A stretch of 64,000 bases of DNA, taken from the NCBI GenBank assembly GCA_000328365.1, contig KB308242.1:241847-305846 (forward strand), read 5' to 3'. The position numbers and the translations under genes were made by a program. This stretch comes from Capitella teleta (taxonomy: Eukaryota > Annelida > Polychaeta > Capitellidae). A model generated the notes under the pieces. It saw only the letters and a list, made by a program, of their open reading frames with translations, did not search any database and was not told the DNA's origin. Below, piece after piece: positions 24,782 through 37,392 of the stretch (the stretch's first letter is position 1; each line of letters begins with the position of its first letter).

Positions 24782-25565
24782 ATGGAAGATGACGATCAGG
24801 TCGAAGTGGCTGAAGAGGCAGTTGTGGGGGAAGTCCCACAATTGTCCCGTTCAGAGGACCAGCACTCAGCTTTGTTTGGTACGTCTCCTCTTTGTGCACA
24901 AATGTTGCTGATTCTCTTCTGTGCCATCGTGTGTTCATAGTGGGCCAATGTACAATAATGGTCAATTAATGGTATGCATGAAGTTTCTTCTCTCTTTTCC
25001 CAGACAACATCAGAGCAATTGACGACAGAACTGTGGAGAAGATGACGTACGGTATCCTGGCTCATCTGCTTCCAGATTTGCAGAAGGCTCAGAGCACATT
25101 ATCAGATATGACGTGAGTCATCATGCACCTGGTGTCTTCTTAGCATAAATTAATCTCAAAACAGAGAGAACCAACGAGTGCTCATTGAGAGCGTGCAGCA
25201 GGAAAATGCGAAGTTTGCAGAATGCCAAGCAATGAAAGACGTCACTTTGATGGTGTGTATTTCTTGTATTCGTGTGATTTCTCTGATTTTGATTCATGTT
25301 CCACAGATGGATAAAGCGAAGCTCTACCAAGGGAAGTTGCAGAATATTAAGAAGGACATGTATGCCATACGAGACAAATCGCTAAAGCTACAAGTAAAGG
25401 GATTTTGTTTTTGCTTGGTTTGTACGCTGATTGTACATTTTGCAGAAGAGAGCGTTAAAGCTCCAACAGCAGAGAGAGAAGGAGTCAGAGCAGGAAGAGG
25501 CGAGACGTCAGAGGGAGCTGGAGAGAGAGAGGCAACTCATCGCGAAACCTGTACGCAAATCCTAA
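24782..25565 (+). CDS. BLOC1S6: Pallidin, BLOC-1 complex subunit 6
   Basis: Coiled-coil subunit of BLOC-1, which sorts cargo from endosomes to lysosome-related organelles. Five exons: 24782-24878, 25004-25112, 25165-25252, 25307-25393, 25446-25565; 166 residues against 172 in human. The acidic N terminus is poorly conserved. From residue 33 the match to human pallidin is clear: TVEKMTYGILAHLLPDLQKA, ENQRVLIESVQQENAKFAEC, and a charged C-terminal helix (KRALKLQQQREKESEQEEAR) ending in a basic tail. Almost the whole protein after residue 60 is predicted coiled coil from its heptad pattern. Three introns are 52-54 bases. The start is the first ATG of the only frame that joins all exons. ATTAAA at 25640 is a likely polyadenylation signal. 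The gene converges on the lectin receptor, with 141 bases between stop codons. Confidence 0.93.
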
Positions 25566-25639
25566 CAATGCTAGTCGTTCTTATTACATTCCTTCACAAC
25601 AAGTCTTCCAATTGAATTGTGTAAATATATATAAGATGT

Positions 25640-25645
25640 ATTAAA
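25640..25645 (+). terminator. ATTAAA polyadenylation signal of pallidin
   Basis: Variant hexamer 75 bases after the pallidin stop codon, inside the short gap shared with the convergent lectin receptor gene. Confidence 0.45.
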
Positions 25646-25706
25646 ATGATCATTATGTACAAATGAAGCAACAGTTTTTTTTTCTCTTCATAAAAGAGCA
25701 CAATGT

Positions 25707-28219
25707 TCAGTTGGTACGAGCGCTGTGATGCTCTTCCTCACGCTCCATCCGGAAGATCCCATCCGCGCTGTGCATACGACCATCCCGTACTGCCATCTGC
25801 TGGATTGGGAAGCTGGGGGTCTCGTAGTAATGCTTCCCGGGAACACGGTGCTCCTCGTGACACTCGCGACATGGCACAGTTTCTTCTGAAGGCACATGAG
25901 GGGAGGGCACTGGGAGGGGTCGCTTCGGGTGCAGCGTGGTTGTGTAATTGTGTTCTGGGGTGTAGATAAGGGATGAGGGTGCGTACTGTTTGCCCATCTC
26001 TCGGAAGGGGCTGGCGTCAAATAGCAGAGGATTACGATTCACGGTTGGACTTTCACGACTCCTCCTGTGAAGAAAGATATCTGATGAGCAGTAGAAAGAG
26101 AGAGTGGAATGAATAGTGAGCGATGCATACAATGTTTGGTGCTCTCACACTTTTTAAGTGCTCTGGTGGTGAGTGCAAATGCAGAACAAATATAAATTCA
26201 AATGAGGAATTTTATTTTATTGCAGGCAAAATAGTTCCTGGTTTACATGAACTACTCATGTGTTTGATGCTCTGCATCTTCTGCCCCTGACATATCACAA
26301 TGATTGGCTGGCACTGAAAGTGCATTCTCCAGTAGGCAGAGCTGAGAACGGGCGTGAAATATAAGGAAATCCTCATTTGTATTGTCAATACGGTCACTAG
26401 GGTCAATATTTATAATGAATTAATGCAGCTTATTGTTATGAGCACTTGCCATGCAACGTACCTTCGCATGTACAGCAGTGCAGCGGCCAATAAGAGCACG
26501 CCAACCACCACACCTAGTGCAACTCCCACGCCTACGACCACAAGCATTCCTGAAATGAAGCACAATTAGATTCGTCTTCTAGATTCGTATTCTATATTGT
26601 TATCACGTACCAAATGGAGATTTGCTTGATTGCGAGAAACGGTCTTCATTTTGGTCGGTTTGTAAGGCTACAAGAAGATGAGGTATAATGTAAATCATAA
26701 CGCATTCTTTCCAGCATAGAAATCATAATGTTTTCCAAAGATAATAAAAAACATCGAAGTGAAAGGAACGTTATGATTGCAGATATAAATTTCCATTGCA
26801 AAGGGCCCTTGTGCGGTTTTTGCGTTCCCTCTCGTCTAATTCATTTGTATTCAGAGGGCGAAGCGTCCCCTTTTTAAGTTACAACATTGTCGGAAGTGCG
26901 TTCATGTGTTTATTCACCTGGAGAGACCACTACATCTGTCTCCTAGCAGGAAAACGTAGTTTTACCCACCAGAACGACCGCCCCACGCATGCAAATCACG
27001 CATTCACAGAAAGAAGTCGAGCAGACCCTCCCAGTTCACCAATGAAAAATGCAAATTCTGCGGCATATTGGTCTGTTTGTTAACTCTTCAACCGTGCTAT
27101 CCCTGAGGGTATGAGATGAGAAGCGGCACCCACCTGGGCAAATGCCAAGCTTCCCTTGCCACTCGGTGCCTATGCATGTCAAATGGTAGACTTCTGGCGA
27201 CGCAATACACAGAACGCGCACACTGCTGCCCTCTCGGGTGACCTCTGCGTACTGCGGGGGGTCAAAGTCAGGACATCCAACCACTGAGAAAGAGGTTAAA
27301 GGTCAAATGAATGAAGACATGCAATCAAGGCGTACCTTCGTAATGGATCAGGTAGTGCACGGAAGATTCTCGATCTGCGAACAGAGTTAGCTGAATGGAG
27401 TTGGTCGTCGACTCGTAGATGTGTCGTTCTCTAGCGTAGTCATGGCTGCACGACGTTACGTCTTTGCTGCTGAGATCTTCACGGATGCTGACGTAGCGCT
27501 GACAAGTCGCCTTCTGGGATTCATCGACGGCCAGTTGGTCCAGGTGAGAGAAGTCCATCAGGGTCAGGTTTAGGTGTTGACCAGGACGAGCTCTGAGCAC
27601 CCACGGGCAGGTCTGCGAGCCACAACCAGTGTCAGCGACCAGGGCGCTGGACAGGATGCCAGAGGGCGCTGTCAGCTGCAGGTAATCTGAACCCTCGCAC
27701 ATCTCCCTTTGGCATGGCATCACTGCAAGCAACAACTCAGAAATGTGTATTATTACACTAGGCTTTATTTACCTGTGACGCATTTGAATGAGAGGCGCAG
27801 GTAGGCAGTCAGGTCGTTCGGGCAGTCGTGCAAACCGTGTAGATTGGTGACAGGGAAGCTGCAGAACTGGCGTCCTGAGCACAGCTTGTCCACTTCTCCC
27901 AGGGCATCCCACTGGCACCCGATGAAGCCGAAGTCTCGCTTCACGCATCTGCTCTTCTTCATGCGGCCATACGTGGCTTCAGTGGCCACCACCACCTGAC
28001 CAGGAGCGCAGGTCGCCTGCACTGTCTCCCACTGACACAGCTCGTGGGCCGCTCCTTCGGTCGCCAAACGCACAGAAGCCGTCGCCGTCTCCTGTCGAAC
28101 ACCTGCAAAACAGCGACTAATCAGCGGGAGCTCTGCTTACGAACACCTGTGGCCGGGCACAATAAGCACAAAAACACGCGGTAGGGGGCTCTGATTGAAA
28201 AGAGGTTTTGCATCCGCAT
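25707..28219 (-). CDS. SUEL-lectin / CUB-like / CCP single-pass membrane receptor
   Basis: Seven minus-strand exons: 28219-28141, 28102-27773, 27722-27336, 27283-27134, 26667-26611, 26549-26462, 26064-25707; 482 residues, all phases consistent. Exon 1 encodes a signal peptide (FLCLLCPATG core). Residues about 34-135 form an SUEL (galactose-binding lectin) domain with eight cysteines and the ATYGRMKKSRC motif. Residues 137-265 resemble a CUB-type beta sandwich with paired cysteines (CGSQTCPW, then ERHIYESTTNSIQLTLF). Residues 266-315 form a short CCP/sushi-like module (CIGTEWQGKLGICP). A stalk and a membrane helix follow (LVVVGVGVALGVVVGVLLLA), then a ~118-residue cytoplasmic tail with a proline-rich segment and several tyrosines. 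Domain types suggest extracellular carbohydrate or protein recognition; ligand unknown. I do not recognise a named orthologue. Exon 1 is inferred from phase and signal-peptide character. Confidence 0.8.
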
Positions 28220-31200
28220 ATCCCGGCCATGGACGGCGACAGACGTCTTGAGGCGGACGAGACTTGCTGTCAATAATTGATCGGTGAATTGCGTGTAATT
28301 ATGTATTATAATTAGTCGTGTGAGACATAAAGACTCAGCATTTCGCTTAACTATTCATGTACTTTTCTGGCAATTCTTCATAACAAGTTCATTCCATATA
28401 CTGCGTGTTCATTTCCTGGAATATCGCCCGCGCATGTGTAATCCGATGCACGCGAAATAATGTGCATGCAACGTAAGGCCTGCACCATATATGAAGTTAA
28501 TTGAGATCGAGTTGTGAAGAATCTTGGATTGGCATAAGTTACCATAACAGTAGTTTTTTTTAGTGCGAGGCTTGGTACGAGTTCCAGGGCTCATAGAACA
28601 ATGACACTGTTTACACCAGGCACGATATCCTGTGCAAATTGGCAGGCAGTGTTTGGATTAATCAAGGCGTAATGCCAACTAATTATCGAAATGATACAAC
28701 TGGAAGACCTGGAAACACAGCGAAAAAAGTGCGATCCCACGCCCTACACACGGTTAGACATCACCTATTCGCCCCCGAAGCCCGTGAATTTATCCCCGGG
28801 CGCATGCAGGGATTAGAGGGAAGCGAGCACCGTGCATGAGCAAAATGCGACTCAAAGGCGAGCGCCATCCACGAGACACGGATCCATCAGAACAGCAACC
28901 GAGCGACGCCGGAGCTCCGACAGCCAGGATCGCATTCATCAATCCTGGATCGCGTCTTCATCTCACGCAGATCCGAGGATTAAGCTGGCTCTTCATCCAG
29001 TGACCCCACATGACAAGATGCCTTTAGATGAAGAGCACGACGCCGCTGCGAAGAGACATGCGAGCAACATCTGTCTCCAATGCATTCAGAAGAATTGCTT
29101 ACATCGCATGAAACACGAGCCTCGGGTATTCACTGGCTTAGAGTTCGGATTCCACCTCTGTGAAGAATATGCTGCCACGCATGCATACAAAATGCTGCAT
29201 AGCTACCGGCACTTAGACGCAGCTATTAGGAGTTCTTATATTCATATTGGTATACATGTACTTCTGACAGCGCCATAAAGCTGTCAGGCAAAGCATCGCA
29301 TCAGGCTGCAGCGAAGGGGACTTCTTATTGCGACTGCGATGAGAGTCGTGACACTGATAGCTTGGCACTTGACACAAAAATGCTCCCTTTGAACCCAAAT
29401 GACTCGAGTTCCTCGACACGAAGCTGAAATTCGGCACAAGTTGGAACTTCCTCTATCTCCATTGAGCAATGAGCACACCCAGCATGCAGAGGAGAACCTG
29501 GAGCACGCCTGTATATGGGAAGTTGACATATGCGCAATCGGGCAGATCTGCAGAGGCCAATGAGGTCTATACATGTGTACAGTGCTCATGTAATTGACCA
29601 GAACGCACAATGCGCATTGGTATTACGTGTATATGTAATGTTATAAACCAGGACAGAACAACGCCAAAATATCAAGAGACATCTATAGACCTACATGTAT
29701 TGATGTAAGTATAGTATAGTCTTGCACATGGATGTATTTGGTTCGCGATCTCCACGCGTTGTGCCTCTTCCTTCGGACGGTGATTCCTGACCGACAGAAG
29801 CAGGTTTCGGAGTCCATTGCCTCTAATCAAAGCGAGAGACTAGCGGTCGCTAAATCTGGGCAGCGTCTGTCGTCGCGAGTAGTGAGCTAATGGAGACAAA
29901 TTCGTCGTAACGGCGTTTAATGATCTTGATGCAGAACTAAATGTCCGCAGCGCTGCTTGGCGTCTGTCATCAGTCAAGGCCTCCGCGCCACTTGTGCCTG
30001 TCATCGCCTGCCTTGACAGACCAGGCGGGTGTCACGGGCACTCCTTGCCCATTACATAATAGATGCTGCTCAGCTGGGTTTCCCATCCGATCGAGAGGGT
30101 CGCCCCTCACCCAGGCCCCGTTCATCACGCGCGTTAAATGTCAGCGGCAGGTTGCGTTGAATCACCCGATGCCAGTCATTGTCTCGCGTTCGTCGGTCTG
30201 CGAGTCTAAGCGTGGTTGAGCAGAAAAAGAAAGAGTGCGGTATTTGCAATGCATACGCAATGAGGTTAGGGTCATGGGTCGGAGGGGAGCCGGGAAAGGG
30301 GCCAGGCGAGGGTCGGGGGCCTGCGGATCCATCAGGCGCGCGTCGGGTGCCTAGGGGCCGTCAAGCGGGCGCACTGTGAGACCACGTGACGATGCCCGCG
30401 CTGACACCGCCGCAATAGACGCGCGAAAACAGAGATTCCGGCAAAACTCCCTGAAGACAGGAAAAAAGCGAGATTGCACACAGTTCTCTGAGGAGGAGCT
30501 GTCAGCGGTGACGGGCATGGCGGCAATCGACACTTGCATCCACTGCATGCCCTATTGCTGAAATGTGTAGATTACATAAGGGTTTTGCGTCAATTTCAAT
30601 TACAGCCATTTGCACATATGCATTTATACAGGCATGCTTAAGTCTGCGCGACGGTTTGTATATAGGACAGAGCACTCACGCTCTCTGATTCTTTGGAAAT
30701 CACGCGCCATTTCCTGCGCGTACTACGCGCTTTTACGCAGGAAGAAGACGCTGAAAGAAGCAAGTGAACATGGGAAATGTCAATGGCAAAACTGAATGAA
30801 GTAATCGTTAGTGCGTGAGTGGTCTTGTGTCGATCATGCGCTTCGAGTGTTGACGACCGGAGAGGCAACCACATGCAGACGCACCTGGGATTTCAAGTGG
30901 AGTCGCAATGTATCGACTTTGCTGAGTGCATTAAGCGAGCAGCGAGTCCGTCTGTTTCGCGACTTGATCACTGTCGGTTGTAAAGCGAACTTTGACGGAT
31001 GACAGTCGAGTAAAACGCCCGCGACATGCGCACAGGGGAAGCGCCTCAAATGCAGATGGGCCCGCGTAATGGCCGCGTGCCATTTATCCGACCATAAAGG
31101 AAGAATCCCCCGTCGCACGAAGGCTTCCCTAATGGTCCGGCACAGGGCCACGCCACCGGAAGCGGATGGCAATCCCTTGTATATCATGCGTATCTCATCC

Positions 31201-31660
31201 ACATTCAACATTTCGGATGATACACCGGGTGACAATCTGGCAGACTTCCAGTACGACAGGCGCTGATGAAGACCAATCGGCTCTAATCTGGTGCCATGCA
31301 GCGGAGGCTCTTGGCGGACTTCCCTGGAAGCACGGGGGCTTAGAGGGTAACCGTCAGGGCTTCCACGGACCCAGCCCCGTTAAATCAGCGCTGCGTATAC
31401 CCGCAATAAAGCCGAGCAGTCTGCGAGTGTCTATTGAAAGGATCAAGGCATCGCGGCCGCTGATTCAGTTACTACTCTGGCTTTATTAACGGCATGATGG
31501 CCCCGTGGATCTCATTCATTCTATCCCGCTGTTCCTGCTTTCAGTCAGTGGCATATAGCAAGGACTCATTCCGAGAGCCCTCTCCCGATATACTGCCTAT
31601 ATAGTGATCGCGTGCTAGCAGAGATTCCACGCCTTCAATGGCTTAATTCTTCACTGTCAA

Positions 31661-31681
31661 TGCATGCATGCATGCATGCAC
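31661..31681. repeat. (TGCA)n microsatellite
   Basis: Five tandem self-complementary TGCA units. Confidence 0.9.
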
Positions 31682-33827
31682 GGGGTGTGTATGTCTATAT
31701 ACAAATGTGAAAGTACTTCGTCCTTTGTGGGAGATTCTTGCTTGTGCCGAGGGACCGATCCATCAGGTGGCAAGGCAGCTAGTTGCCTCATCATCCGCTG
31801 CTCATTTCGCGCAGCCAGTCGCGCATGAAATTGTCTGTCTGTCTCAGCAGCTGCCTCGCCTTGCTCCCCCAGCCTCCTCCTCCTCCTCTCGCGCGTTCTC
31901 CCGAATCACCCTGCGGTTGTAACTCATAACTGCAATGCACTAGGACAATTAGCCCCTCTTCTCGGATGTGTGAGCGTTTGCGCATGCGCACATCAGATGA
32001 CGGATGTCACATCGTCAATTACTCGTCCCTTTATCACCATGACAAGCAGACAGTTTGCCTGCCCTTGATTAAGTACATCATCGATGCCTCGTATAATTAT
32101 TGCTGACTCGGATTTCTGTGTTTGGTGATGGAAGGGAAGCATTCCACTCCCCTCCCCTCACCCGGTAATGAATCACTTCCGTTCTCTTCGATTGCAGTCG
32201 AATCTCCCATAAACTGAAACATTGCGGGTTAATACAGAAGCAAGATTTTCACTGAAGCGAGCGCTCATCGATTCTTTTAGTCCTAAAATAATGAGCTGCT
32301 CGTCTCAAATTGTGGGTCTATGATTCATTGCAAAGATAAGGATTCGTTGAACAGGATATTGCATTCATCCGCTAATTTCACTCATACATCAGAAAGAAGA
32401 AATCGATTTTCATGAATCATCTGAATTTTATCGGCTATAGCATCATTTTAAAGATGAGTTACACCAAAAGCCACGGAGTTCACAAAAGAGCACTATATAT
32501 ATTGTGCATTCGCTGTTTAATGGATTGAGTGGCTAATGGAGGTCGATGGTGGCCTCTGGAGGCTCGGTCCAAAGTGACCATTACCAGCCACCAACGTCCG
32601 TCCTAATCTACCAACCAACACGACATTCAACCATCGACCTGACAACTGAAATCCAGGCCTCGAACTTGCAGTTAAAAAAATATAACTCGCACGAGACAAG
32701 AGTGCATCGAAGAAGAGAGTCGATGCATTGATTTCGTGAGCAAAGTCTAATCGGTGCGGAGGGCTGGCTCATGCGATGGCAATGCAACAGATTTTCATGA
32801 ATATTTCACAAGATGTAGAGCGTAATTGGCGTCACGCACACGCTGTACTTACAGCCGGAGTAGACAAGAGCACAGCTTGATGATTCAACCCGACGCGTGT
32901 GCTATAAACCTCTTTATGGCTTCGGCGTTTTTGGCGACGGATTTGGACGCCGTTCCACGTGAATGTCGAGGGCCTAAAAATGCGGATATATAGAGTTACA
33001 CGGGGAACGTCGATCATGCTTCCCTCACGTCATTAGACAACATTCCTCGGCTACTCTCAAAATGAACTGATAAAAGAAAAAGATGAAAACAGCTGGGAGC
33101 GAAAAGGCGGAGACTCCTCTATTTATCTCCGTGGATGATTCTGAGATAAAAGAAATGACAAAACTGGAGCTCTCCTGGGCCCTCGGAGCGGCAGCAGCCC
33201 CATTGCATCCGACCGAAACGAAGCCAATTGGCGCGGCCGTAATTGGCCGTGCATCGGTTGTCATAACGCACAAATTGGGACAATAAGGCGTAATAGCAGC
33301 GGCGATTGGATGCAAAAGGCTCGGTTCAACGGGTTAACTGGCAGCGCGGTACACAAATGGCGCCGCCATGCAGCGAGCAGCAAAGTGGCCGACAATTGCA
33401 TGCAGTCAGCGGCAGGGACAATGGTCGCTGTGGTATCGCTCGCTTGACACTTACGAGCGCTGAGATAAGGCGTATCAGATACAGCGCCTGCATGCTGCGC
33501 TCTTCGTTGCAGGGCGCTGCGGTCTCAGGTGGCGCTGATAACAAAGAAGGCTTGCATCTGTTCCCTTGATACCCTCTCCCGTCCCCCGAAGGGTACGCCG
33601 CATACTGCGACCGATGGCATCCCTTGAAATTCGACTGTCTCAGTAGCTCATAATAGGGTAGAGATAAAAAGAGATCGGCGCATGGAAGGGAGGGGGGAGG
33701 GGTTCGCTTTTGGCGACATTCATGCTCGCTCGCAAAGGAAACATAATGCCATTTCAGCAGACACATGATGCCACAGAGATCTTGTTGCGCGGAGAAAACT
33801 TTCGTCTTTGGTAAAACCTTGAACGAA

Positions 33828-33851
33828 GGGGGGGGGGGGGAGGGGGGGGGG
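33828..33851. repeat. G-rich homopolymer block
   Basis: Two runs of G (12 and 9) separated by GA; length is probably unreliable. Confidence 0.8.
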
Positions 33852-36800
33852 TAGAGGTGCGTAGAGTTGGCGTGTTTTCCCGGTGCATGTGATGGCTTTT
33901 CTCGGAATTGTTCTAAAGCGGGAAAATAAAATTGAATTATGCAAAGAGCGAGGCGTCGTCGTGTATTTTGTCCATTGAAATGAATATAAAGGGAAAATAA
34001 GACGAATCCTCAGCCATTTACTTTGAGGTTAATTTTCATGGATGTTGTAGTTGGAATGGACGAACGCGATGCCCTTAGTGCATGCGAATACGTAGAGCAG
34101 TGCATGTGTGTTGACGACTGCATGTACGCGCACTCTGTATTATGGAAAGCAAATATCGGCTTTATTCGAGGTTCACATTGCGGTCGCATCTGCAGCATTG
34201 TTTGCAGAATCTGGTGCGTTAATTCGCTTGGCCAACATCCTGTCACCGACCACTGTCCTCGACCATATCAATTAACACACGAGCACACTTCCACTATTTG
34301 CAATTTGAGAGTTAATATGGTGATGCTTTATGCGATCAGTGCGTTCCGACCTTCGACGCTAAATTGTATCCATAAATATTATTCTTCACAGGATAATAGC
34401 ATAATATTACTGGCAGCTATATATTTCTGCAAGCTCTATTACAATAACCATGGACATACTCCCGCGTGGAGTCTCAAATCTAGCCGAATAACTCCATGAT
34501 AATGAAATTGTAAGGAAAATAAAGCATAAGCTTATAAAAGTCATTTTTATAGGTCTAAAAAGAATAATTCCTGCCTCCTAAACAGTGGAGAAGTGTACAC
34601 ACACCTGGGTGCATGTAGGACTGTTACCCACTGGCAACTAGAATAGTCCCATTCATTCAATCAATTTCAAAGCAAACACTTGCAATACACGGAAGGGGAA
34701 ATATACAAGGCATTGAAGGTGGAAATAATTTAACTCAATCCGAGCAAATGTGCGTGCATAAGCTCGAACAGACCAGTCTAATATACAAAATTTATCGAAA
34801 AACTCCCACACGGCGTGCATAAAGTAAACCTTCAATCCTAATCACACAACCATTATGAGCATGAACAGATGACCTAAATTGGTAATCGGAATCTATAAAC
34901 GTAAATTAGTTTTACCTTGTAAATTAACAACGCGACATCCAATCAGAAGAAGTGCACATTGCAGAAGATGCATCACAACACGATCGAAGGCATGAACCAT
35001 GTTTGTTTAGAGTTTATTCCAGAGTACAGAGAGCGAAGAAGCAACAGCCGATCGCACTCTTCTTTTCCCGACTGCGGTCTGCGCGGCGCGGATGAAGCAG
35101 AGAACGGCAAACAGCGGTGCTCAACTATTCGCTCGGTTGCGCGCAGCTCCTTGGCTTTTAGCAAGACAACAGTAAAAGCATTAATAATTCAATGGCGCTT
35201 ATTGGACGGTCGATTGGCGACGTCCGATCCACACGGCGCTGTCTTTGTTCACTGATCAAGCAACTCTTGTCTTGGCTGATGCTGGCAACAAGCGACGATC
35301 GATGCTTCTTTCTTGCAGAACATTCAGCGTGTCGATCTTAGCCGCACGGCACCAGAAGTTGTCTCATCAGCTGCGTGCTGTCGAATTGGCTTTTAAGCCG
35401 AGGCACTTCCTCCTCCTACTCCTCCTCCTCGTTGCAGGCGCGTCGAGGGAGGAGGTCCACACAGAAGCATCAGGATCCAGGCCGCAACCGATTGCAATTA
35501 CGTCGTCACAACGACTCAAAGACCTGCAGCAATTATTCATTTGCTTAACAAGCACTCTTTGCTAAATGCATTGCTACCCTTGCTAACTCCTCTACTGCTC
35601 CTGGGAGTCGCAACTGTAAAACTTCCCAGTTTATGAGTTCACACGCATTAATTGCAACGGCTTCTTTGACAGCATCATTCATAATTCTTTAGAATTAGAT
35701 TATTATTAATATAATATTTAATACAATGGAAATGCACTGTTCCTAGAGAGTGGAAAAGCCGCTATAATACGCTGATGATCAGTCATTAGTACATTGTCGC
35801 AATTGTATAAAGGCATGGAAATGTGGAGAGACATCTAGGTACGTTGTCGCTGCTCACGTTGTCAGCCATTTGCAATGCTGCGCACTAGTTCACAACTTCA
35901 CACGTGTACCAGGTAGTGGCGTGGGTCATGTCCGGTGGCACCCATAACATTTTTACCATAGGCCTATATTCACCATACTATTATATCTCTGATTTCACCC
36001 TCAAATTACATAATTACGTGTGCATCCAATAATTATATCAAATCTTTCAGCTTTAGAAAAAAATATCCATATTATTATAGTGCGAAATGAATGAAATCGT
36101 TTAGATGTGAGACATTATGTAACTGAGTTGTTACGTACTTTTCATGATCATTAATAGAGCCATTGAGACGTGCGCAGCAGGCACAGGTGAGCATCGTAGT
36201 TGGATACAATTAGCGAGCGGTTGGTTGATTATGTCCATAAGGAGAAGTGAGCACGACATGTTCCGCTGAAACGGAGCGAATTCTGGCCTCGAGTGGCCTC
36301 ACGATGACCCTCGAGAAATCGCGTCGACCATGCGGCACGTCCTTCCCCCTCGACACGCCAAAAAGAAGTGATGATAACGCGATTTCCCACGAACGGTGAT
36401 TCTGAGCAAAGAGGCTATACATTGGCTGCAATAAAACGTTCGTCGGTTTCCAAGAAGTGCCTCCTCCGTAGCAGCATCGCAATTATCTCATGCACTTCCT
36501 CAAGTCTTCCTGTGTGGACGACAGGGCTGATCTTGTGTTTATGAAATCGTGTCTCTCCCTCAATTCCCTGCTCTATGTGCTTATCCAAGTTCACCACTAA
36601 TAACTAATGGGTACAAGATTACACCTCATTAAATCGAAACCTCTCACTAATCTGCAATGATACTCTTGGTACGTATGCATCTCATCGGGTTCAAATCACG
36701 TTTCGTTTACATGTCACGTCGATGACACTTTTCGCTAATTCTTATCTCCTTCTCACCGCGTGTCACCTGCCAGGGTGTTCTAATTGATTGCTGCTCATCT

Positions 36801-37297
36801 GCGGTGTGGATGATCCGAGGTACAAGAAGCAGACGATTGAATAGCGGGATCATAAAACACGATGTGATTGCCCAGGCTCCCGCGCTGAAACTCTGTAATG
36901 GCGAATTTACTGCTCATTTTCGCAATGAGATTCCCGAGAAAATCTTCCCTAATGTAACTGATACGAGCGTGTAGCTTCAGAGTTGTGGTAGATTTAATAT
37001 GGTTAAAGGACACATACATCAATATCATTAGGTTACAAGCTAGACATTTCACACGTGTATATACATGTTGTTTGGAAAGGTCACCAAGGTAACATAATGT
37101 CCAGCATGCACGTAATGAATGGTCTCCTAAGCTAGGATCCATGAACTAGCATTTCGTTTGATCCTCACTACTTGTGCGCTTAATGGACCTCAGTACGTCT
37201 CTTGAACCTTGTACCATCGCTCTCTATTAGTCTCTGAAAGCCACACGCGCATACTGATGCTACGATTGTCCATATATCACCCGATTTAAGATCTGTG

Positions 37298-37311
37298 TAT
37301 ATATATATATA
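37298..37311 (+). promoter_or_regulatory. Possible TATA element before the SLC28 gene
   Basis: TATATATATATATA lies about 80 bases upstream of the proposed start codon of the transporter gene. It may equally be a simple repeat. Confidence 0.3.
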
Positions 37312-37392
37312 CCCGAGTACAATGTACTAGTACTTGGCTAATGAGTGTAATTGCACCGTTCCTAATAAATGACACGTGAATGAACGCCGAGA

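Larger units (their letters stand above)
28220..37392. other. 9-kb interval without recognisable genes
   Basis: The left two thirds (about 28.6-33.5 kb) have more CG dinucleotides and fewer obvious transposons than other intergenic parts, with a palindromic CCAAT-type block near 33220-33250 (GCCAATTGGC). This may be a regulatory region. Open frames here are short, lack splice-supported continuity and show no family similarity. TAGGCCTA occurs at 35959. Confidence 0.5.

Noticed and set aside
28832-29278. 148-codon plus-strand open frame
   Set aside because: Arg/His/Ser-rich composition without domain, splice support or similarity; expected by chance in a CG-richer stretch.
35245-35565. Plus-strand frame with a signal-peptide-like FLLLLLLLVAGAS stretch
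   Set aside because: The leucines come from a CTC/CCT-rich low-complexity tract. No downstream exon with fitting phase or any domain was found.
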